Shown in pieces: positions 61,204-64,000 of a stretch of 64,000 bases of DNA. Within the stretch, counting starts at the first letter, position 1. Each line of letters starts with the position of its first letter. The stretch is taken from positions 124,001-188,000 of the forward strand of contig CP046177.1 in NCBI GenBank assembly GCA_014075215.1, written 5' to 3'. A program made the translations under genes and the position numbers. The notes below the pieces were generated by a model. It was not told where the DNA came from and did not search any database. It worked only from the letters and a program-made list of their open reading frames with translations. Source of the stretch: Flavobacteriaceae bacterium. Lineage in GTDB: Bacteria > Bacteroidota > Bacteroidia > Flavobacteriales > Flavobacteriaceae.

Positions 61204-62289
61204 ATGAATCGCCTTTTTAAAGCCTATGTGTTTTTAGCCTTTTTGAATGCTGGTATTTTACCTGTAATACACACTCAAAATAAGCAATATGTAGTGGTGT
61301 TGGATGCCGGCCACGGAGGCAAGGACCCCGGTACTTTAGGCAATGGGTATAAAGAAAAAAATATCGCGCTAGAAGTTACCTTACTTACCAGAAAACTACT
61401 GGCAAAATACAAAGACATTAAAGTTATTTATACCAGGAACAAAGATGTGTTTGTAGAATTGCATGACAGAGCCAAAATTGCTAATAAAACAGCAGCAGAC
61501 CTATTTGTTTCATTACATTGTGATTCACATGCTTCAAATGCTTACGGAGCCGGCACTTTTGTATTGGGTTTGAGGGGTAATAAAGAAAACCTGGAGATTG
61601 CTAAAAGAGAAAACAGCGTTATTTTTCTTGAAAAAGATTACGAAAAGAACTACGATTATGACCTGGATTCACCGGAATCCATGATTGGATTATCACTTTT
61701 ACAAGAAGAAAACTTAGATAAAAGCCTGGAGATTGCCAGCCTGATCCAGAATAATTTAGTACACAATTTAAAGCGCCATGACAGAAAAGTAAGACAAGAT
61801 AATTTCTTAGTACTGAGAAATACGGTAATGCCCAGTGTGCTAATAGAATTGGGGTTTTTAAGCAATAAAAAAGAAGCACGCTACTTAAACTCCAAAAAAG
61901 GACAGGCAGCATTAGCAAACACCATAACCTTGGCAATTCGCAAATACATCGACCGGCTAAAGTTAAACACCATTCAAAATACAACTACAGTAGTAAATGA
62001 CAACACAGAGATCCCTAAAAAAGGAACTTTAGAGTTTAAGGTTCAGATTGCCTCCGGGAAAAGAAAAATAAGCCCAAAGCCGTATAACTTCAAAGGACTA
62101 AAAAATGTAGAACGGGTAAAGGTAGGAAACTACTACAAGTATTATTACGGTACTTTTAAAGGCTACCGGGAAGCTCTGAAATACCATAAAAAAGCAAAAA
62201 GAAAGGGCTATACTTCAGCATTTATTACCGCTTTTAAAAATGGTAAAAAAATATCAATAGCAGAAGCTATGAAATTAGCTCTAAATTAA
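61204..62289 (+). CDS. N-acetylmuramoyl-L-alanine amidase with SPOR-like C-terminus
   Basis: It has 361 residues from the ATG at 61204 with a signal peptide (FKAYVFLAFLNAGILPVIHTQ). The amidase_3 domain shows VVLDAGHGGKDPGTLGNGY (zinc His) near residue 32, a Glu in NIALEVTLLTRKLL, SLHCDSHASNAYGAGTF near 100 and PSVLIELGFLSNKKEARYL with the catalytic Glu near 210. The last 90 residues (LEFKVQIASGKRKISPKP, FKGYREALKYHKKAKRKG) match SPOR-like peptidoglycan binding. It removes stem peptides from murein. mlaD follows after 48 bases. Confidence 0.93.
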   Translation: MNRLFKAYVFLAFLNAGILPVIHTQNKQYVVVLDAGHGGKDPGTLGNGYKEKNIALEVTLLTRKLLAKYKDIKVIYTRNKDVFVELHDRAKIANKTAADLFVSLHCDSHASNAYGAGTFVLGLRGNKENLEIAKRENSVIFLEKDYEKNYDYDLDSPESMIGLSLLQEENLDKSLEIASLIQNNLVHNLKRHDRKVRQDNFLVLRNTVMPSVLIELGFLSNKKEARYLNSKKGQAALANTITLAIRKYIDRLKLNTIQNTTTVVNDNTEIPKKGTLEFKVQIASGKRKISPKPYNFKGLKNVERVKVGNYYKYYYGTFKGYREALKYHKKAKRKGYTSAFITAFKNGKKISIAEAMKLALN

Positions 62290-62337
62290 GGTAGAACTAC
62301 CAAAAATTATTAGTAATATTGTAACAAAACCATCAAA

Positions 62338-63303
62338 ATGTCTAAAGAATTTAAAACAGGCATCGCAGCTATTATCATTATTGGGATGTTTATCTGGGGA
62401 TTCAATTTTTTAAAAGGACAAAATATTTTTGATGGGAATGCCCGACATTTTTTTGTAGAATATAACAATATACAAGGCCTCGATAAATCCAGCACAGTAA
62501 CTATTAACGGCCTTCAGGTAGGTAAGGTAACGGACATCAGATTTCACAAAGACATTGCTAAAAAAGGACAATTGGTTGTAAAAATCAGTTTGGATAATGA
62601 TTTTCAATTTGCTAAAAACAGTATTGCTAAAATACATGCTTCAAGCCTTTTAGGAGGCCAGTCTCTGGCAATCATACCCTCTTATGAAGGAGAAATGGCC
62701 GTTTCGGGCGATTATTTACAAGGAACAGTGGAGGCAAATATCTTTTCTTCGGTAGGAGAAAAATTAACACCTTTGCAAGCAAAACTTGAGCACGCAATTG
62801 TAAGTACAGATTCCTTGTTTCAGGGAATCAATCAGGTGCTAAAAAAGAAAACAAAAGAGAGTTTAAGTAACAGTATCATAGAATTAGGGCATATTATCAC
62901 AAGTTTTAGAAAAACAATCAAATCTGTGAATCAGTTGCTGGACTCAAGTAGTGCCAATATTAAAGGAACATTAAAAAACACCGAATTACTCACTGCAAAA
63001 ATTGTCAAAATTTCAGATACTTTACTGAATGCTAACTTAGGTGTCAGCATCAAAAAAATGGACACTACTTTAACGAATATAAACCTGTTAATAAGTGAAT
63101 TAAAAAACGGAAAAGGAACCTTAGGAAAGTTGATGACAGATGAGCAAATGTATACCAACCTCACTAAAGCTTCCAAAGAGTTAGAGGAATTATTAAGAGA
63201 AATAAAATTAAACCCGAAACGCTTTGTGCATTTTTCATTATTCGGAAAAAAAGCTAGGCCTTATAACGGGAATAATAATAAAAAGAATATAAACAATAAA
63301 TAA
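62338..63303 (+). CDS. MlaD/MCE-family lipid transport protein
   Basis: The 321 residues have one N-terminal anchor helix (GIAAIIIIGMFIWGFNFLKG, residues 8-27) and the MCE domain VEYNNIQGLDKSSTVTINGL, VGKVTDIRFHKD and LLGGQSLAIIPS. A long helical and coiled C-terminal part follows (IELGHIITSFRKTIKSVNQL, LELLREIKLNP). It binds lipids in the periplasm and works with MlaE/MlaF-type permease and ATPase, which are not in this window. Its place after the amidase is common in the group. Confidence 0.92.
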   Translation: MSKEFKTGIAAIIIIGMFIWGFNFLKGQNIFDGNARHFFVEYNNIQGLDKSSTVTINGLQVGKVTDIRFHKDIAKKGQLVVKISLDNDFQFAKNSIAKIHASSLLGGQSLAIIPSYEGEMAVSGDYLQGTVEANIFSSVGEKLTPLQAKLEHAIVSTDSLFQGINQVLKKKTKESLSNSIIELGHIITSFRKTIKSVNQLLDSSSANIKGTLKNTELLTAKIVKISDTLLNANLGVSIKKMDTTLTNINLLISELKNGKGTLGKLMTDEQMYTNLTKASKELEELLREIKLNPKRFVHFSLFGKKARPYNGNNNKKNINNK

Positions 63304-63502
63304 CGAGTTGTGGTTGATATTCAACGGCATTTGGATAAAAATTTACAATTTTTCATTAAAGACGTATCGTTAACCCTAAATCTGTCAGGGTAAAAATAAT
63401 AAAGAACAAATTAACTACTTAAAAACAATATTCAAACTGTATATGATCTATAAAAAGCCGTTAGCTAAAATTGAAGATATCTACTTACTAAAATAAGATA
63501 CT
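63304..63502. other. Gap after mlaD
   Basis: No gene, hairpin or clear promoter is visible in these AT-rich 199 bases, apart from possible weak TTTG elements. Confidence 0.4.
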
Positions 63503-64000
63503 ATGGACAGAGATAAAATAGCAAAATTGATATCGAATAGACTAACCAGAGGCAAAGAATTACTCAAACAACAATATGATAAGTCAAAAAATAAAATAGG
63601 TTATTTTTATATTGATAATCTCTTACCTGCAGAAATTGTTAATGAAATTGATAATCAGTTTCCATATCAAAATATAGAAGTGGTTAATTGTATTAAACAT
63701 ATTTGTGGAATAGAAAACCTTCAACCCGATGAGTATCTATATGCCGGTGGAATATCTTCCATGAAGAAAAATCAATTCTTGAACCCTCATTTGGACAATT
63801 CTCATGATAAGGATAGAAATAGATGGAGGGTTTTAAATTTACTTTATTATGTTACCCCAAATTGGAATGATGAAAACGGAGGGCATTTAGAATTATGGCC
63901 TAACGGTCTAAAGAAAAAGCAAATCACCCTATATTCTAAGTTTAATAGATTAGTTGTTATGGCTACACACCAATTGTCATGGCATTCTGTAAGTCCTGTC
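63503..64000 (+). CDS. 2OG-Fe(II) oxygenase family protein (prolyl 4-hydroxylase-like), partial
   Basis: The first 166 codons start at the ATG 63503 and run off the window. GYFYIDNLLPAEIVNEID at residue 33 and FLNPHLDNSHD near 93 (HxD iron ligands) are followed by GGHLELWP near 132, and QLSWHSVSPV at the edge holds the likely second His. The pattern fits 2-oxoglutarate/Fe(II) hydroxylases acting on proteins or small molecules. The C-terminus with the 2OG-binding Arg is not seen. Substrate unknown. Confidence 0.8.
   Translation, partial: MDRDKIAKLISNRLTRGKELLKQQYDKSKNKIGYFYIDNLLPAEIVNEIDNQFPYQNIEVVNCIKHICGIENLQPDEYLYAGGISSMKKNQFLNPHLDNSHDKDRNRWRVLNLLYYVTPNWNDENGGHLELWPNGLKKKQITLYSKFNRLVVMATHQLSWHSVSPV

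Noticed and set aside
1..64000. Use of TGA as a sense codon (recoding)
   Set aside because: TGA interrupts the restriction gene, an IS110 remnant and the lipoprotein signal, but intact housekeeping genes such as pfkA and gap end normally and Trp is encoded by TGG throughout, so nonsense mutation is the simpler reading.
1..64000. CRISPR array
   Set aside because: No regularly spaced short repeats were found; the repeats present are long, dispersed and palindromic.
1..64000. Avoidance of GGATC sites as a sign of an active AlwI-type system
   Set aside because: GGATC occurs several times by eye (for example near 2947, 17233, 23519 and 38350), so no avoidance is evident; a count against expectation would be needed.

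Overview
The window comes from a low-GC Flavobacteriaceae-type Bacteroidetes chromosome. Evidence for this is the tmRNA tag ending GENNYALAA, TTTG-N19-TAnnTTTG promoters, type B L31, flavobacterial gene orders (Rieske-like lipoprotein/greA/HIT/histidine kinase; prs/rplY/pth; lptD/ridA and amidase/mlaD) and families such as DUF3127, DUF3526 and FISUMP proteins. I cannot name a genus with confidence. Housekeeping genes (purE, purK, greA, ssrA, rpmE2, manC, tsaB, pth, rplY, prs, pfkA, gap, lptD, amiC-type amidase, mlaD) form a conserved backbone that is heavily cut by mobile DNA.

Layout. 0-6 kb: the purK-purE pair is split by an AlwI-type restriction-modification cassette with a broken IS110. 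6-11 kb: backbone genes. 11-20.4 kb: an export/uptake locus (DUF2946-like protein, ABC ATPase, TonB-dependent receptor, two DUF3526 permeases). Its receptor is broken by an IS4-family element and one permease by an IS3-family element. 20.4-25.2 kb: a structured non-coding element, a frameshifted secreted protein, tmRNA, a LOR/AlaDH-like dehydrogenase, and a creD fragment cut by a dead IS5-family element. 25.2-30 kb: an array that looks like a polymorphic-toxin locus, with one long secreted protein carrying an HExxH C-terminus, a displaced linker plus a different (JAB-like) C-terminus, a third C-terminal remnant, and paralogous lipoproteins placed like immunity genes. 30-43 kb: cell-envelope and metabolic genes, with an IS630 remnant beside a 43-codon gdhA stump and an IS110 remnant. 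43-54 kb: ABC-F, a frameshifted ACC deaminase, a LysM glucosaminidase, the tsaB/pth/rplY/prs block and glycolytic pfkA-gap. 54-64 kb: a membrane glycosyltransferase-like gene split by an intact IS110 with a candidate bridge RNA, then GT2, ridA, lptD, amidase, mlaD and a partial 2OG-Fe(II) oxygenase.

Two short dispersed repeat families stand out. Family 1 is about 158 bp, has inverted ends GAACTCGTTTAGAC, and has three copies (8626, 22294, 47486). Family 2 is about 165 bp, has inverted ends GAGACCTTTGCA, and has three full copies and one partial copy (33350, 35496, 49380, 54218). Both look like MITE-type non-autonomous elements, and copies lie directly against start or stop codons of backbone genes.

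Decay is widespread: at least seven IS insertions or remnants, in-frame TGA codons in the restriction gene and in the lipoprotein signal region of the toxin-like gene, and single-base frameshifts in several otherwise well-preserved genes. Some of the frameshifts lie in homopolymers and could be sequencing errors. The strongest candidates for new biology are the cassette array at 25-30 kb, the IS110 guide-RNA match to its own insertion site, and the two MITE-like families.
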